A stretch of 64,000 bases of DNA, taken from positions 248,001-312,000 of the forward strand of contig NZ_JAGGCS010000005.1 of assembly GCF_022884085.1 (NCBI RefSeq), written 5' to 3'. The notes under the pieces are model-generated. The model worked only from the letters and a program-made list of their open reading frames with translations, made no database searches and was not told the DNA's origin. Positions 30,738-40,500 of the stretch are shown in pieces; position 1 is the first letter of the stretch, and each line of letters opens with the position of its first letter. Position numbers and translations under genes: made by a program. This stretch comes from Paenirhizobium cremeum. GTDB taxonomy: Bacteria > Pseudomonadota > Alphaproteobacteria > Rhizobiales > Rhizobiaceae.

Positions 30738-32405
30738 ATGGCGAAGAACGAAGAATTGGTATTTCTGCCCCTGGGCGGTGTTGGCGAAATCGGCATGAAC
30801 CTGGCGCTCTACGGCTACGGCACGCCGTCGAACCGGCAGTGGATCATGGTCGATTGCGGCGTCACCTTTCCCGGTCCGGAACTGCCCGGTGTCGATCTCG
30901 TCCTGCCCGATGTCGGCTATATCGAAGCCGAGAAGAAGAACCTCAAGGCGATCATCATCACCCACGCCCATGAGGACCACTACGGTGGCCTGAACGACAT
31001 CTGGCCCGGTCTAAACGTCCCGGTCTATGCTTCCGGCTTTACCGCCGGCATGCTGGAGGCCAAGCGCGACTACGAAGGCACGCGCGCCGAAATCCCGGTG
31101 ACGCCGTTCAAGGCGGGCGATGTCATCAATGTCGGCCCGTTCTCGATCGAGGCCGTCGGCGTCAACCATTCCATTCCAGAGCCGATGTCGCTGGTGATCC
31201 GCACCCCGCTCGGCAATGTCGTCCATACCGGCGACTGGAAGATCGATCACAATCCGTCGCTCGGTCCGCTAACGGATGAGGCCCGGTTCCGCGCCATCGG
31301 CGACGAGGGGGTTCTTGCCCTGCTGTGCGACAGCACCAACTCCATGCGCGATGGCGTCTCCCCATCGGAAGAGGAAGTGTCCGAGGGCCTGCGCCAGATC
31401 ATCGAGACCGCCGAGGGGCGGGTGGCCATCACCACCTTTTCATCCAATGTCGGCCGTATCCGGTCCATCGCCCAGGCTGCGGAAGCTGCCGGTCGCGAGG
31501 TGCTGCTGCTCGGCAGTTCTTTGAAGCGGGTCGTCGCGGTCGCGGACGATCTCGGGCTGATGGAGGGTCTCAAGCCCTTCATCGCGGAGGACGAGTTCGG
31601 TTTCATTCCCCGCGACAAGATCGTCATTATCCTGACCGGCAGCCAGGGCGAGGCCCGCGCCGCGCTGGCCAAGATAGCCCGCGACGAGATGCGCCATGTG
31701 GCTCTGACGGCAGGCGATACCGTCGTCTTCTCCTCGCGCACCATTCCCGGCAACGAAAAGGCCATTCTCGAGATCAAGAACGGTCTGGTGGAGCAAGGCA
31801 TCCACATCGTCACCGACAGCGAGGCGCTTGTGCATGTATCCGGCCATCCGCGTCGCAACGAACTCCAGCAGATGTATGAATGGACGAGGCCGCAGATCCT
31901 CGTGCCCGTCCACGGCGAGGCCGCGCACCTGATGGCCCAGATGGAACTCGGCCTTCAGTCCGGCATCAAGACCGTGCCGCGTGTGCGCAACGGCGATATC
32001 CTGCGCCTCGCTCCCGGACCGGCGGAGGTCATCGATCAGGCGCCCTTCGGCCGCATCTACAAGGATGGAAAGCTGGTCGGCGATCTCGATGAGATGGGCA
32101 TATCCAACCGACGAAAGCTCTCCTACGTCGGCCATGTGGCGGTCAACGTGCTGCTCGACAGCCGTTACGAGTTCATGGGCGATCCCGACGTCGTTCCCTT
32201 CGGCTTGCCGGAATACGACGACGAGGGCGAGGCCATGGAGGACACGCTTTATGATGCCGTTCTCGGTGCCGTCGAAAGTATTCCGAGGGCGCGCCGGAAG
32301 GATCTCGAAACCCTGCGCGAAGCGGTCCGCCGCGCTGTCCGCGCCGCCGCCAACGAGGCCTGGGGCAAGAAGCCTGTTGTCACCGTATTCGTGACCAAAG
32401 TCTGA
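30738..32405 (+). CDS. rnj: Ribonuclease J
   Basis: RNase J is a beta-CASP metallo-beta-lactamase ribonuclease with 5'-3' exo- and endonuclease activity, involved in rRNA and mRNA maturation. The 555-residue product has the metal motif HAHEDH at 76-81, further ligands in HTGDWKID and in the SGHPRRNE and VPVHGE segments, and the beta-CASP domain between them. A C-terminal dimerisation region follows. It lies 18 bases after birA. Alphaproteobacteria commonly carry one RNase J alongside RNase E. Confidence 0.94.
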   Translation: MAKNEELVFLPLGGVGEIGMNLALYGYGTPSNRQWIMVDCGVTFPGPELPGVDLVLPDVGYIEAEKKNLKAIIITHAHEDHYGGLNDIWPGLNVPVYASGFTAGMLEAKRDYEGTRAEIPVTPFKAGDVINVGPFSIEAVGVNHSIPEPMSLVIRTPLGNVVHTGDWKIDHNPSLGPLTDEARFRAIGDEGVLALLCDSTNSMRDGVSPSEEEVSEGLRQIIETAEGRVAITTFSSNVGRIRSIAQAAEAAGREVLLLGSSLKRVVAVADDLGLMEGLKPFIAEDEFGFIPRDKIVIILTGSQGEARAALAKIARDEMRHVALTAGDTVVFSSRTIPGNEKAILEIKNGLVEQGIHIVTDSEALVHVSGHPRRNELQQMYEWTRPQILVPVHGEAAHLMAQMELGLQSGIKTVPRVRNGDILRLAPGPAEVIDQAPFGRIYKDGKLVGDLDEMGISNRRKLSYVGHVAVNVLLDSRYEFMGDPDVVPFGLPEYDDEGEAMEDTLYDAVLGAVESIPRARRKDLETLREAVRRAVRAAANEAWGKKPVVTVFVTKV

Positions 32406-32462
32406 GTGACGGGGGGCCGCGCGCTGGTATAGGTTCGCGCCGCTCACTTTCAGGAGATTGCC

Positions 32463-32867
32463 ATGCTCGGACGAGTAAACCACGTCGCCATCGCCGTACC
32501 GGATCTCGGAGCCGCGACCGCATCCTACAGGGACACGCTCGGCGCCAGGGTCTCGGAACCGCAGTCCCTGCCGGAACACGGCGTGACGGTTGTCTTCGTC
32601 GAGCTGCCGAATACCAAGATCGAATTGCTGGAGCCGCTGGGCGCGGACTCCCCGATTGCAGCCTTCCTCGCCAAGAACCCGGCCGGCGGCATGCATCACA
32701 TCTGCTACGAGGTCGAGGACATCCTGGCGGCCCGGGACAAGCTGGCAAGCGGCGGCGCCCGCGTTCTGGGCAGTGGCGAACCGAAGACCGGCGCCCACGG
32801 CAAGCCGGTTCTGTTCCTGCATCCCAAGGACTTCCACGGCACCCTGATCGAGCTTGAACAGGTCTGA
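32463..32867 (+). CDS. mce: Methylmalonyl-CoA epimerase
   Basis: This 134-residue VOC-fold enzyme interconverts (R)- and (S)-methylmalonyl-CoA in propionyl-CoA use. It has two beta-alpha-beta modules. Metal ligands are His in GRVNHVAIAV, His in GGMHHICYEV and Glu in GTLIELEQV. AGGAG precedes the ATG. Neighbours do not share the pathway; this placement beside RNase J is common in rhizobia to my knowledge. Confidence 0.9.
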   Translation: MLGRVNHVAIAVPDLGAATASYRDTLGARVSEPQSLPEHGVTVVFVELPNTKIELLEPLGADSPIAAFLAKNPAGGMHHICYEVEDILAARDKLASGGARVLGSGEPKTGAHGKPVLFLHPKDFHGTLIELEQV

Positions 32868-32965
32868 AGTCAGCCGTTCCGTTTGCCCGCCGGCCGGAGC
32901 TGGCTTATATCTTGCCTGTTGCCGGCGGACATGATGCGCCCCGGCTGAAAACGGGAATCATATCG

Positions 32966-33235
32966 ATGCAATTCGTTTCGGCCTTCGCCGTCTACTTCGT
33001 CATCTGGTGGATTACGCTCTTTGCCATTCTGCCGATCGGCATGAAGACACAGGCCGAGGTCGAAGAGGTGGTTCCCGGCAGCGTCGAAAGCGCGCCGGCG
33101 CGCTTCCGGGGCGGCAGGGTCGTCTTCTGGACGACGCTCGTGTCGGGCCTGATCTTTGGTGGCTGGTATGCCGCATCGACCTGGTTCGGGATCGGCATCG
33201 ACAGCCTGCCGAACATCGTACCCAAATTCGATTGA
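32966..33235 (+). CDS. DUF1467 family membrane protein
   Basis: This 89-residue product has two membrane helices: FAVYFVIWWITLFAILPIG near the N-terminus and VVFWTTLVSGLIFGGWYAA near the C-terminus. A short acidic loop (QAEVEEVVPGSVESAP) lies between them. ATG 32966 is preferred over a longer reading from 32912. The family is restricted to alphaproteobacteria and has no known function. Confidence 0.83.
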   Translation: MQFVSAFAVYFVIWWITLFAILPIGMKTQAEVEEVVPGSVESAPARFRGGRVVFWTTLVSGLIFGGWYAASTWFGIGIDSLPNIVPKFD

Positions 33236-33288
33236 CCCGATTGAGGCCCGGCATCCGGCGCAGTCGAGTCGGGATGTCGCGCAAAGGC

Positions 33289-33316
33289 AAAAAAAAACAA
33301 GGTCCGAAGACCTTGT
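33289..33316 (-). terminator. Rho-independent terminator, minus strand
   Basis: The stem ACAAGGTC/GACCTTGT (8 bp) has a stable TTCG loop when read leftward and is followed by an unbroken T-run. On the plus strand only a poor tail follows, so its natural direction is leftward or it is bidirectional. Confidence 0.65.
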
Positions 33317-33389
33317 TCTAATTCTCGCGTGATCCTTCACCAATTAAGGGGCTGCGAACAAGCGCGCCTAAGATCTGATCCTCCCAAGA

Positions 33390-33418
33390 CTTGACCGCGA
33401 ATTAGACAAGAATTTAAG
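33390..33418 (+). promoter_or_regulatory. Candidate promoter of proS
   Basis: CTTGAC at 33390-33395 is followed after 17 bases by TTTAAG at 33413-33418. The transcript would carry a leader of about 300 bases before proS, in which I see A-runs and an imperfect hairpin near 33515-33550 but no riboswitch I recognise. Confidence 0.45.
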
Positions 33419-33731
33419 CTCCTTGCCTCTTTTGTAAGCTAAACTAGCCCAAGAAGTGCGCCTTGTCACCACATTTTTTGCAAATTTGCTACAGTTACCA
33501 AAAAAAATCCCCAACCGCGTAAATGTCGCAGCTTCGACATAAAACGCGTGCTTCGCCATCGTCTCCACAGTGCCGCAAATGTGTTCGGGCGAGGCTCCCC
33601 GACACCGGTGGACGCCTTGCCGGATGCGGGTTTTCTTCGTGAAAGGAAACCGCTATGTACGCTTCGGGAAGCACCCTCGTAATCGCTGATTCCGCCGATC
33701 TGGCGGGAAAACCAACGTCTGGAACCCTGTT

Positions 33732-35054
33732 ATGCGTCTGTCGCGCTACTTCTTGCCGATCCTGAAGGAAAATCCGAAGGAAGCCGAAATCGTCTCCCAC
33801 CGTCTCATGCTGCGTGCCGGCATGATCCGCCAGCAGTCCCAGGGCATCTATTCCTGGCTTCCGCTCGGCAAGCGCGTGCTCGACAAGGTCAACGGCATTA
33901 TCCGCGAGGAACAGAACAGGGCCGGCGCCATCGAGATCCTGATGCCGACGCTGCAATCTGCCGAACTCTGGCAGGAAAGCGGTCGTTACGACGACTATGG
34001 CAAGGAAATGCTGCGCATCAAGGACCGGCAGGAGCGCCCCATGCTCTACGGTCCGACCAACGAGGAAATGGTGACCGACATCTTCCGGTCCTACGTCAAG
34101 TCCTACAAGGATCTGCCGCTCAACCTCTATCATATCCAGCTGAAGTTCCGCGACGAGATCCGCCCGCGTTTCGGCACCATGCGTTCGCGCGAATTCATGA
34201 TGAAGGATGCCTATTCCTTCGACCTGACGATGGACGAAGCGGTTCATTCCTACAACAAGATGTTCGCCGCCTATCTCCGCACCTTCTCAAGGCTCGGTCT
34301 GCGGGCGATCCCGATGCGCGCCGATACCGGCCCGATCGGCGGCAATCACAGCCACGAATTCATCATTCTCGCCGATACCGGCGAATCGGAAGTCTTCTGC
34401 CACAAGAATTTCGTCAATTTCGACATTCCCTCGGAAGACACCGATTTCGACGATGTCGCCGGTCTGAAGAAGATCTTCGACCAGTGGACCTCGGTCTATG
34501 CCGCGACGTCGGAAATGCACGACGAGGCCGCATTCAATGCCATCCCCGAGACCGATCGCCTCTCGGCGCGTGGTATCGAGGTCGGCCATATCTTCTACTT
34601 CGGCACAAAATATTCCGAGCCGATGGGCGCCAAGGTGCAGGGTCCCGACGGCAAGGAACACACTGTCCACATGGGATCCTATGGCATCGGCCCGACCCGC
34701 CTTGTTCCCGCCATCATCGAAGCATCGCATGACGAGAACGGAATCATCTGGCCGGCCTCGGTCGCTCCGTTCGACGCGGTGGTTATCAACATGAAAGCCG
34801 GTGACGAACAGTGCGACGCGGCCTGCGAGCGGCTCTACCAGGCGCTTTCCAATGCCGGCAAGGACGTGCTCTATGACGACACGGACGACCGCGCGGGTAC
34901 GAAGTTCGCCACAGCCGACTTGATCGGTGTGCCGACCCAGGTGATCGCCGGCCCGCGCTCGGTCGCCAATGGCGAAATCGAGCTCAAGGATCGCAAGACC
35001 GGTGCGCGCGAGACGATGACGGTCGAGGCGGCCATCAACAAACTGGTCGGCTGA
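33732..35054 (+). CDS. proS: Prolyl-tRNA synthetase
   Basis: ProS charges tRNA-Pro. The 440-residue product is the short alphaproteobacterial type, lacking the large editing insertion of E. coli ProS (about 570 residues). Class II motifs are visible: motif 1 around [16 protein letters not shown], motif 2 [20 protein letters not shown] (motif core RDEIRPR) and motif 3 [14 protein letters not shown]. The C-terminal anticodon-binding domain begins near [10 protein letters not shown]. The 300-base leader is unusual. lolC follows after 21 bases. Confidence 0.95.
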   Translation: MRLSRYFLPILKENPKEAEIVSHRLMLRAGMIRQQSQGIYSWLPLGKRVLDKVNGIIREEQNRAGAIEILMPTLQSAELWQESGRYDDYGKEMLRIKDRQERPMLYGPTNEEMVTDIFRSYVKSYKDLPLNLYHIQLKFRDEIRPRFGTMRSREFMMKDAYSFDLTMDEAVHSYNKMFAAYLRTFSRLGLRAIPMRADTGPIGGNHSHEFIILADTGESEVFCHKNFVNFDIPSEDTDFDDVAGLKKIFDQWTSVYAATSEMHDEAAFNAIPETDRLSARGIEVGHIFYFGTKYSEPMGAKVQGPDGKEHTVHMGSYGIGPTRLVPAIIEASHDENGIIWPASVAPFDAVVINMKAGDEQCDAACERLYQALSNAGKDVLYDDTDDRAGTKFATADLIGVPTQVIAGPRSVANGEIELKDRKTGARETMTVEAAINKLVG

Positions 35055-35075
35055 CGGCCGGGGCGAGGAGACCAC

Positions 35076-36383
35076 ATGACGAGTGCAGTCGCCGGCAACG
35101 CGACGGAAGCGGCCGAGCAGGGATCTGTCGGCCGGCCGTTTTCCGCCTTCGAGCGAATGGTTGCCTGGCGCTACCTGCGCGCCCGCCGAAAGGAGGCCTT
35201 CATCTCGGTGATCGCCGGTTTCTCTTTTGTCGGCATCATGCTCGGCGTCGCAACGCTCATCATCGTCATGGCGGTGATGAACGGTTTTCGGACAGAGCTG
35301 ATCTCCCGCATCCTCGGCATCAACGGTCATATGATCGTGCAGCCTGTGGATGGCCCACTCGAGAATTATGCCGATCTCGCCCAGAAATTTTCCGCCATTC
35401 CGGGCGTGACCATGGCTCTGCCGCTGGTCGAGGGACAGACGCTCGCCTCCGGCCGCGCGGGCGCCGGAACTGGCGCGCTCGTGCGCGGCATCCGGCCGGA
35501 CGACCTGACCAAGCTTTCCGAGGTTTCCGGCAATATCCGCCAGGGCGATCTGGTTGGTTTCGCTGCCGGGCAGGGCGTCCTGATCGGCTCGCGCATGGCC
35601 TCGGAACTCGGCGTCGGGGCAGGCGACACGATCACGCTCGTCTCCCCGGAAGGCGATGTCACCCCGCTCGGGGTCAACCCACGGGTCAAGTCCTATCCGA
35701 TTTCCGGCGTTTTCGAGATCGGCATGTCGGAATACGACTCCTCGATCATCTACATGCCGCTCGAGGAATCCCAGCTGTATTTCAATGCCGAAGGCATCGT
35801 TCAGTCGATCGAGCTGTTCGTGTCCGATCCGGATGCCATCGACGAACTGCGCCCGAAGATCGAGGAGGCCGCCGGTCGCCAGATTTTCATCACCGACTGG
35901 CGCCAGCGCAACCAGACCTTCTTCTCCGCCCTGCAGGTGGAGCGCAATGTGATGTTCATGATCCTGACGCTGATCGTGCTCGTCGCCGCGCTCAACATCA
36001 TCTCGGGCCTCATCATGCTGGTGAAGGACAAGTCCAGCGACATCGCCATCCTGCGCACCATGGGGGCGACGTCCAGTGCGGTGATGCGGATTTTCTTCAT
36101 GACGGGAGCCGCCATCGGTACGGCGGGTACTTTTGCCGGCGTGCTGCTCGGTGTGCTCGTCTGTCTCAACATCGAATCCATCAGGCAGTTCTTTTCCTGG
36201 GTCTCCGGCACGGTCCTCTTCGATCCGGAACTCTATTTCCTCAGCCAGCTGCCGGCCGACATGAATTTCGGCGAGACGGTTTCTGTCGTCGTCATGGCGC
36301 TCAGCCTTTCCTTCCTGGCGACGATCTTCCCGGCCTGGCGCGCCTCGCGCCTCGATCCGGTCCAGGCCCTCCGCTACGAATAA
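35076..36383 (+). CDS. lolC: Lipoprotein-releasing ABC transporter permease (LolC/E family)
   Basis: The 435-residue permease releases outer-membrane lipoproteins from the inner membrane to LolA. It has four membrane helices: one near the N-terminus ([20 protein letters not shown]), a large periplasmic MacB-like domain (about 60-280), then three helices with FtsX features. Only one permease gene is present, unlike the lolC-lolE pair of E. coli, so it probably works as a homodimer with LolD. GAGGAG precedes the ATG. lolD follows 11 bases downstream. Confidence 0.93.
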   Translation: MTSAVAGNATEAAEQGSVGRPFSAFERMVAWRYLRARRKEAFISVIAGFSFVGIMLGVATLIIVMAVMNGFRTELISRILGINGHMIVQPVDGPLENYADLAQKFSAIPGVTMALPLVEGQTLASGRAGAGTGALVRGIRPDDLTKLSEVSGNIRQGDLVGFAAGQGVLIGSRMASELGVGAGDTITLVSPEGDVTPLGVNPRVKSYPISGVFEIGMSEYDSSIIYMPLEESQLYFNAEGIVQSIELFVSDPDAIDELRPKIEEAAGRQIFITDWRQRNQTFFSALQVERNVMFMILTLIVLVAALNIISGLIMLVKDKSSDIAILRTMGATSSAVMRIFFMTGAAIGTAGTFAGVLLGVLVCLNIESIRQFFSWVSGTVLFDPELYFLSQLPADMNFGETVSVVVMALSLSFLATIFPAWRASRLDPVQALRYE

Positions 36384-36394
36384 GGAAACGTCCG

Positions 36395-37084
36395 ATGGCC
36401 TCCAAGACTGTTCTTTCGCTTTCCGGCATCGACCGCCATTACGGCCAGGGGGACACCCTGCTCGGCATCCTGAAAGGGGCGGATTTCAATCTTCGTAGCG
36501 GCGAGACCGTGGCCCTGGTGGCGCCGTCTGGAACCGGCAAGTCTACGCTCCTGCATGTGGCGGGTCTGCTCGAACATCCTGATGCGGGCGAGGTCACCAT
36601 CGGCGGCGTTGCCTGCCAGGGGCTCTCCGATGACCGCCGCACGGCGATCCGCCGCAATTCGGTCGGCTTCGTCTACCAGTTCCATCACCTCCTGCCGGAA
36701 TTCTCCGCCCTCGAGAATATCATGATGCCGCAGCTGATCGCGGGACTTTCGAAGCAGGAGGCGCGTGAACGCGCGTCGCAGCTCCTCGATTACATGCGCA
36801 TCGGTCACAGGGCCGATCACCGGCCGGCCGAATTATCCGGCGGCGAGCAGCAGCGCGTGGCGATTGCCCGCGCGGTGGCCAACGCACCGTTGGTCCTGTT
36901 GGCCGACGAGCCCACCGGCAATCTCGATCCGGAGACGGCATCCTACGTCTTCTCAGCGCTGGAGGCGCTGGTGCGCCAGTCGGGGCTCGCCGCCCTGATC
37001 GCCACGCACAATCATGAACTGGCGGCTCGGATGGACCGCTGCGTGACCCTGATCGACGGAAAGGTCGCGGATTACAGCGCCTGA
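36395..37084 (+). CDS. lolD: Lipoprotein-releasing ABC transporter ATP-binding protein
   Basis: LolD powers lipoprotein release. The 229-residue product has Walker [10 protein letters not shown] at 43-51 (first Gly replaced by Ala), Q-loop [19 protein letters not shown], signature [14 protein letters not shown], Walker [13 protein letters not shown] and H-loop ATHNHELA. It completes the lolC-lolD unit. Confidence 0.95.
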   Translation: MASKTVLSLSGIDRHYGQGDTLLGILKGADFNLRSGETVALVAPSGTGKSTLLHVAGLLEHPDAGEVTIGGVACQGLSDDRRTAIRRNSVGFVYQFHHLLPEFSALENIMMPQLIAGLSKQEARERASQLLDYMRIGHRADHRPAELSGGEQQRVAIARAVANAPLVLLADEPTGNLDPETASYVFSALEALVRQSGLAALIATHNHELAARMDRCVTLIDGKVADYSA

Positions 37085-37260
37085 CGCAGGCCCCGCCGCC
37101 GGCTCGCTCTCTCTCTTTTTACATGGACCCGGCCTGATCGATCGGTCACGGCCCCGCGTGGCCGCAGATCTCTTCCTTTACGTCGCTGAGCGACCGTCAT
37201 GACGTCGGCCGTCTTCCGGAACTCTGTTCCTGTTGCATTCGGCCGTCAGCTTTTTTTTGG

Positions 37261-37289
37261 TTGACATGTGAACATATGTGGAACAAAAT
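37261..37289 (+). promoter_or_regulatory. Sigma70 promoter with embedded LexA box
   Basis: TTGACA at 37261-37266 is followed after 17 bases by CAAAAT at 37284-37289. Between them, GAAC (37270-37273), seven bases and GAAC (37281-37284) form the alphaproteobacterial LexA operator GAAC-N7-GAAC, equal to GTTC-N7-GTTC on the other strand. Bound LexA would block the promoter, so the downstream gene should be induced by DNA damage. Confidence 0.75.
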
Positions 37290-37315
37290 AAAAACATAAA
37301 AAGTAGGAGAGAGCC

Positions 37316-37402
37316 ATGACTGAAATTCTTCGTGATGTCGCCGCATTCGCCTCCATTACTATGTTCGTCGCCAGCATGTCGGTGTTTCTGATGGCGCTTT
37401 GA
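37316..37402 (+). CDS. 28-residue SOS-controlled membrane peptide, SidA-like
   Basis: ATG 37316 has an ideal ribosome binding site, AGGAG at 37305-37309, six bases upstream. The frame runs 28 codons to TGA 37402. The peptide opens MTEILRDVAAFASITM and continues as a hydrophobic stretch (FVASMSVFLMAL) to its end, giving one membrane helix with a short charged N-terminus (Glu3, Arg6, Asp7). A LexA box sits in its promoter and dnaE follows 113 bases later. Caulobacter SidA is a 29-residue inner-membrane peptide induced by the SOS response that blocks division at FtsW/FtsN. Size, topology, control and, as I recall, position next to dnaE agree. Homology is not shown, so this is a functional inference. 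Confidence 0.7.
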   Translation: MTEILRDVAAFASITMFVASMSVFLMAL

Positions 37403-37462
37403 CCATCGCACCATTTCTGTAGAGATCGCCGAGGCTTCGCCGAACCGGTCTGGACTTCACGG

Positions 37463-37488
37463 CTCGGTCGGTCGAAAATCGGACCGAG
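37463..37488 (+). other. Hairpin between the SOS peptide gene and dnaE
   Basis: CTCGGTC (37463-37469) pairs with GACCGAG (37482-37488) over a 12-base loop, followed by TCTTGG. It could be a weak terminator that limits read-through from the SOS promoter into dnaE. Confidence 0.35.
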
Positions 37489-37515
37489 TCTTGGTAAGTT
37501 GAGGATCGGACAGAG

Positions 37516-40500
37516 ATGGGTGATATGGCCGCCGCGGAAGCAGGTACGGGCGTCGTAAAAGGCGGTCCTGGCTTCGTCCACCTGAGGGTGCATTCGGCCT
37601 ATTCCCTGCTCGAAGGCGCTCTGCCGCTCAAGAAGATCCTGGGCAAGGCCGTCTCGGATGACCAGCCCGCCATCGCGATCACGGACACCAACAATCTCTT
37701 CGTTGCGCTCGAATTTTCGCAAAAAGCGGTCGGGGACGGCATTCAGCCGATCATCGGCTGCCAGTTGTCGATCGACATGGAGGATGCCGACGGCGAAAAG
37801 CGCGTCGGTCATGGCGCAGGCTATCCGGCCATCGTGTTGCTTGCGGCCGACTCCGAAGGCGCGGAACGTCTCGTCGATCTTGTGAGTCGCGCCTATCTCG
37901 GCGGGGATTCAAGCCAGGCGGTACATATATCGGTCTCCTGGCTGGACGAGCTTGGGACCGGCGGCCTGATAGCCCTGACGGGCGCCGCCAAGGGGCCGGT
38001 GGATATGGCCTTGAAGGATGGGCATCGGCCATTGGCGGAAGCGCGGCTTTCGACTCTGAAGCGGCTGTTCGGCGACCGGCTTTATGTCGAATTGCAGCGC
38101 CATGGCGACTATGATCGCGGTCACGAGCGTCGCATGGTGTCGCTTGCCTACGCGCACGATCTTCCGCTCGTGGCAACGAACGAGGCCTTCTTTCCGACCC
38201 GGGCCGATTACGAGGCGCACGACGCCCTGATGGCGGTTGCCCATAACGCGATCGTGTCGGACGATAGCCGTTTCCGCCTGACGCCGGATCACTACCTCAA
38301 GAGCCGCAAGGAGATGTGCGAACTGTTCGCCGATCTGCCGGAGGCGCTCGACAATACGATCGAGATTGCCCGGCGATGCTCGTTCATCCTCGATACGCGC
38401 AAGCCCATCCTGCCGCGCTTCGCCGGTGTCGGCTCCGATGCGGAGGAGGCCGAAAGGGCAGAGGCCGAGGAGTTGCGGCGCCAGGCGGTCGAAGGCCTCG
38501 AACACCGCCTGTCCGCGCTCGGCATGGCCGCCGGCTTCGAGGAAAAGGATTATCGCGAACGGCTTGAGTTCGAGCTCTCGATCATCGAGCGCATGAAGTT
38601 TCCGGGTTACTTCCTGATCGTTTCGGACTTCATCAAATGGGCGAAGCAGCATGACATTCCGGTCGGCCCCGGCCGTGGTTCGGGCGCGGGGTCGCTCGTT
38701 GCCTATGCGCTGACCATTACCGACGTCGATCCGCTGCGCTTTTCGCTGCTGTTCGAGCGCTTCCTCAATCCCGAACGCGTCTCGATGCCGGACTTCGATA
38801 TCGATTTCTGCCAGGACCGCCGCGAAGAAGTGATCCGCTACGTGCAGCGGAAATACGGGCGCGAGCAGGTGGCGCAGATCATTACCTTCGGTTCGTTGCA
38901 GGCGCGCGCCGCGCTTCGCGACGTCGGCCGCGTGCTCGAAATGCCCTACGGTCAGGTCGACAAGATCTGCAAGCTCGTGCCCAACAATCCGGCGAACCCG
39001 ACGCCGCTTTCCAAGGCGATCGAGGAGGAGCCGAAGCTGCAGGAGGCTGCCGCCGAGGAACCGGTCGTTGCCCGCCTCCTCGACATCGCGCAGAAGATCG
39101 AGGGTCTTTATCGCCACGCTTCGACCCATGCAGCCGGCATCGTGATCGGCGACCGGCCGCTGTCGAAACTCGTGCCGATGTATCGCGATCCGCGTTCCGA
39201 CATGCCGGTCACCCAGTTCAACATGAAGTGGGTCGAACAGGCGGGCCTGGTCAAGTTCGACTTCCTCGGCCTGAAGACGCTGACGGTTCTGAAAACGGCC
39301 GTCGATTTCGTCCGCCGCCGCGGCATCGAGGTCGATCTCTCGGCGATCCCGCTCGATGACAAGAAGACCTACGAGATGCTGTCGCGCGGCGAGACGGTCG
39401 GCGTGTTCCAGGTGGAAAGTGCCGGCATGCGCAAGGCGCTGATCGGCATGCGCCCCGACTGCATCGAGGACATCATCGCGCTCGTGGCGCTCTACCGTCC
39501 GGGACCGATGGAGAACATCCCGGTCTATAACGCCCGCAAGCACGGCGAGGAGGAGATCGAGTCCGTCCATCCGAAGATCGATTACCTGCTCAAGGAAACG
39601 CAGGGCGTTATCGTCTACCAGGAACAGGTCATGCAGATCGCCCAGGTGCTGTCGGGCTATTCGCTCGGCGAAGCCGACCTTCTGCGCCGCGCCATGGGCA
39701 AGAAGATCAAGGAGGAGATGGACAAGCAGCGCGCCCGCTTCGTCGACGGCGCCGTCGAGAACGGCGTGTCGAAGAACCAGGCGGATGTCATCTTCGACCT
39801 GCTCGCGAAGTTTGCGAACTACGGTTTCAACAAGTCGCATGCCGCCGCCTACGCCATCGTTTCCTACCAGACGGCCTATCTCAAGGCGCATTATCCGGTG
39901 GAATTCCTCGCCGCGACCATGACTTACGATATGGCCAACAGCGAGAAGCTGAACGACTTCAGGCAGGATGCAGGCCGGCTCGGCATTGCCGTCATCCCGC
40001 CATCGGTGCAGACGTCCTACCGTCGTTTCGAGGTCGGCGAGAACCGGATCTATTACGCCCTGGCCGCCATCAAGGGGGTCGGTGATTCCGCCGCGGAGCA
40101 CATCGTCGAGGTCAGGGGCGACAAGCCCTTTGCTTCCATCGAGGATTTCTGCCTGCGCATCGATCCGAAGCAAATCAACCGGCGCGTCTTCGAAAGCCTG
40201 ATATCGGCAGGCGCCTTCGATTGTTTCGGTCATGACCGCGCCCAACTGGTCAACGGTCTCGACCGCATTCTTGGTTATGCCCAGCGCGCCCAGGAGAATG
40301 CTGTCAGCGGCCAGTCCGACATGTTCGGTTCAGGTGGCGCGAGCGGACCGGAGCGCATCTCGTTTCCGGCCTACAATGCCTGGCTGCCCTCGGAAAAGTT
40401 GCTGCGCGAATTCCAGGTCCTGGGTTTCTATCTGACGGCCCACCCGCTCGATTCCTATCGGTCACTGCTCGAGAAGATGCGCGTGCAGACCTTCGCCGAT

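Larger units (their letters stand above)
33289..33434 (-). ncRNA. Candidate small RNA on the minus strand before proS
   Basis: On the minus strand, GTGACA at 33469-33464, a 17-base spacer and TAGTTT at 33446-33441 form a plausible promoter. About 145 bases further there is a good terminator at 33316-33289. No protein gene on the minus strand could use that terminator, which is the main argument. The internal sequence includes a GGGAGGATC segment. I cannot assign an RNA family. Confidence 0.35.

Noticed and set aside
33515..33550. Imperfect hairpin beside an A-run in the proS leader as a terminator
   Set aside because: Read leftward the stem is separated from the T-run by about nine bases, and read rightward there is no T-run.
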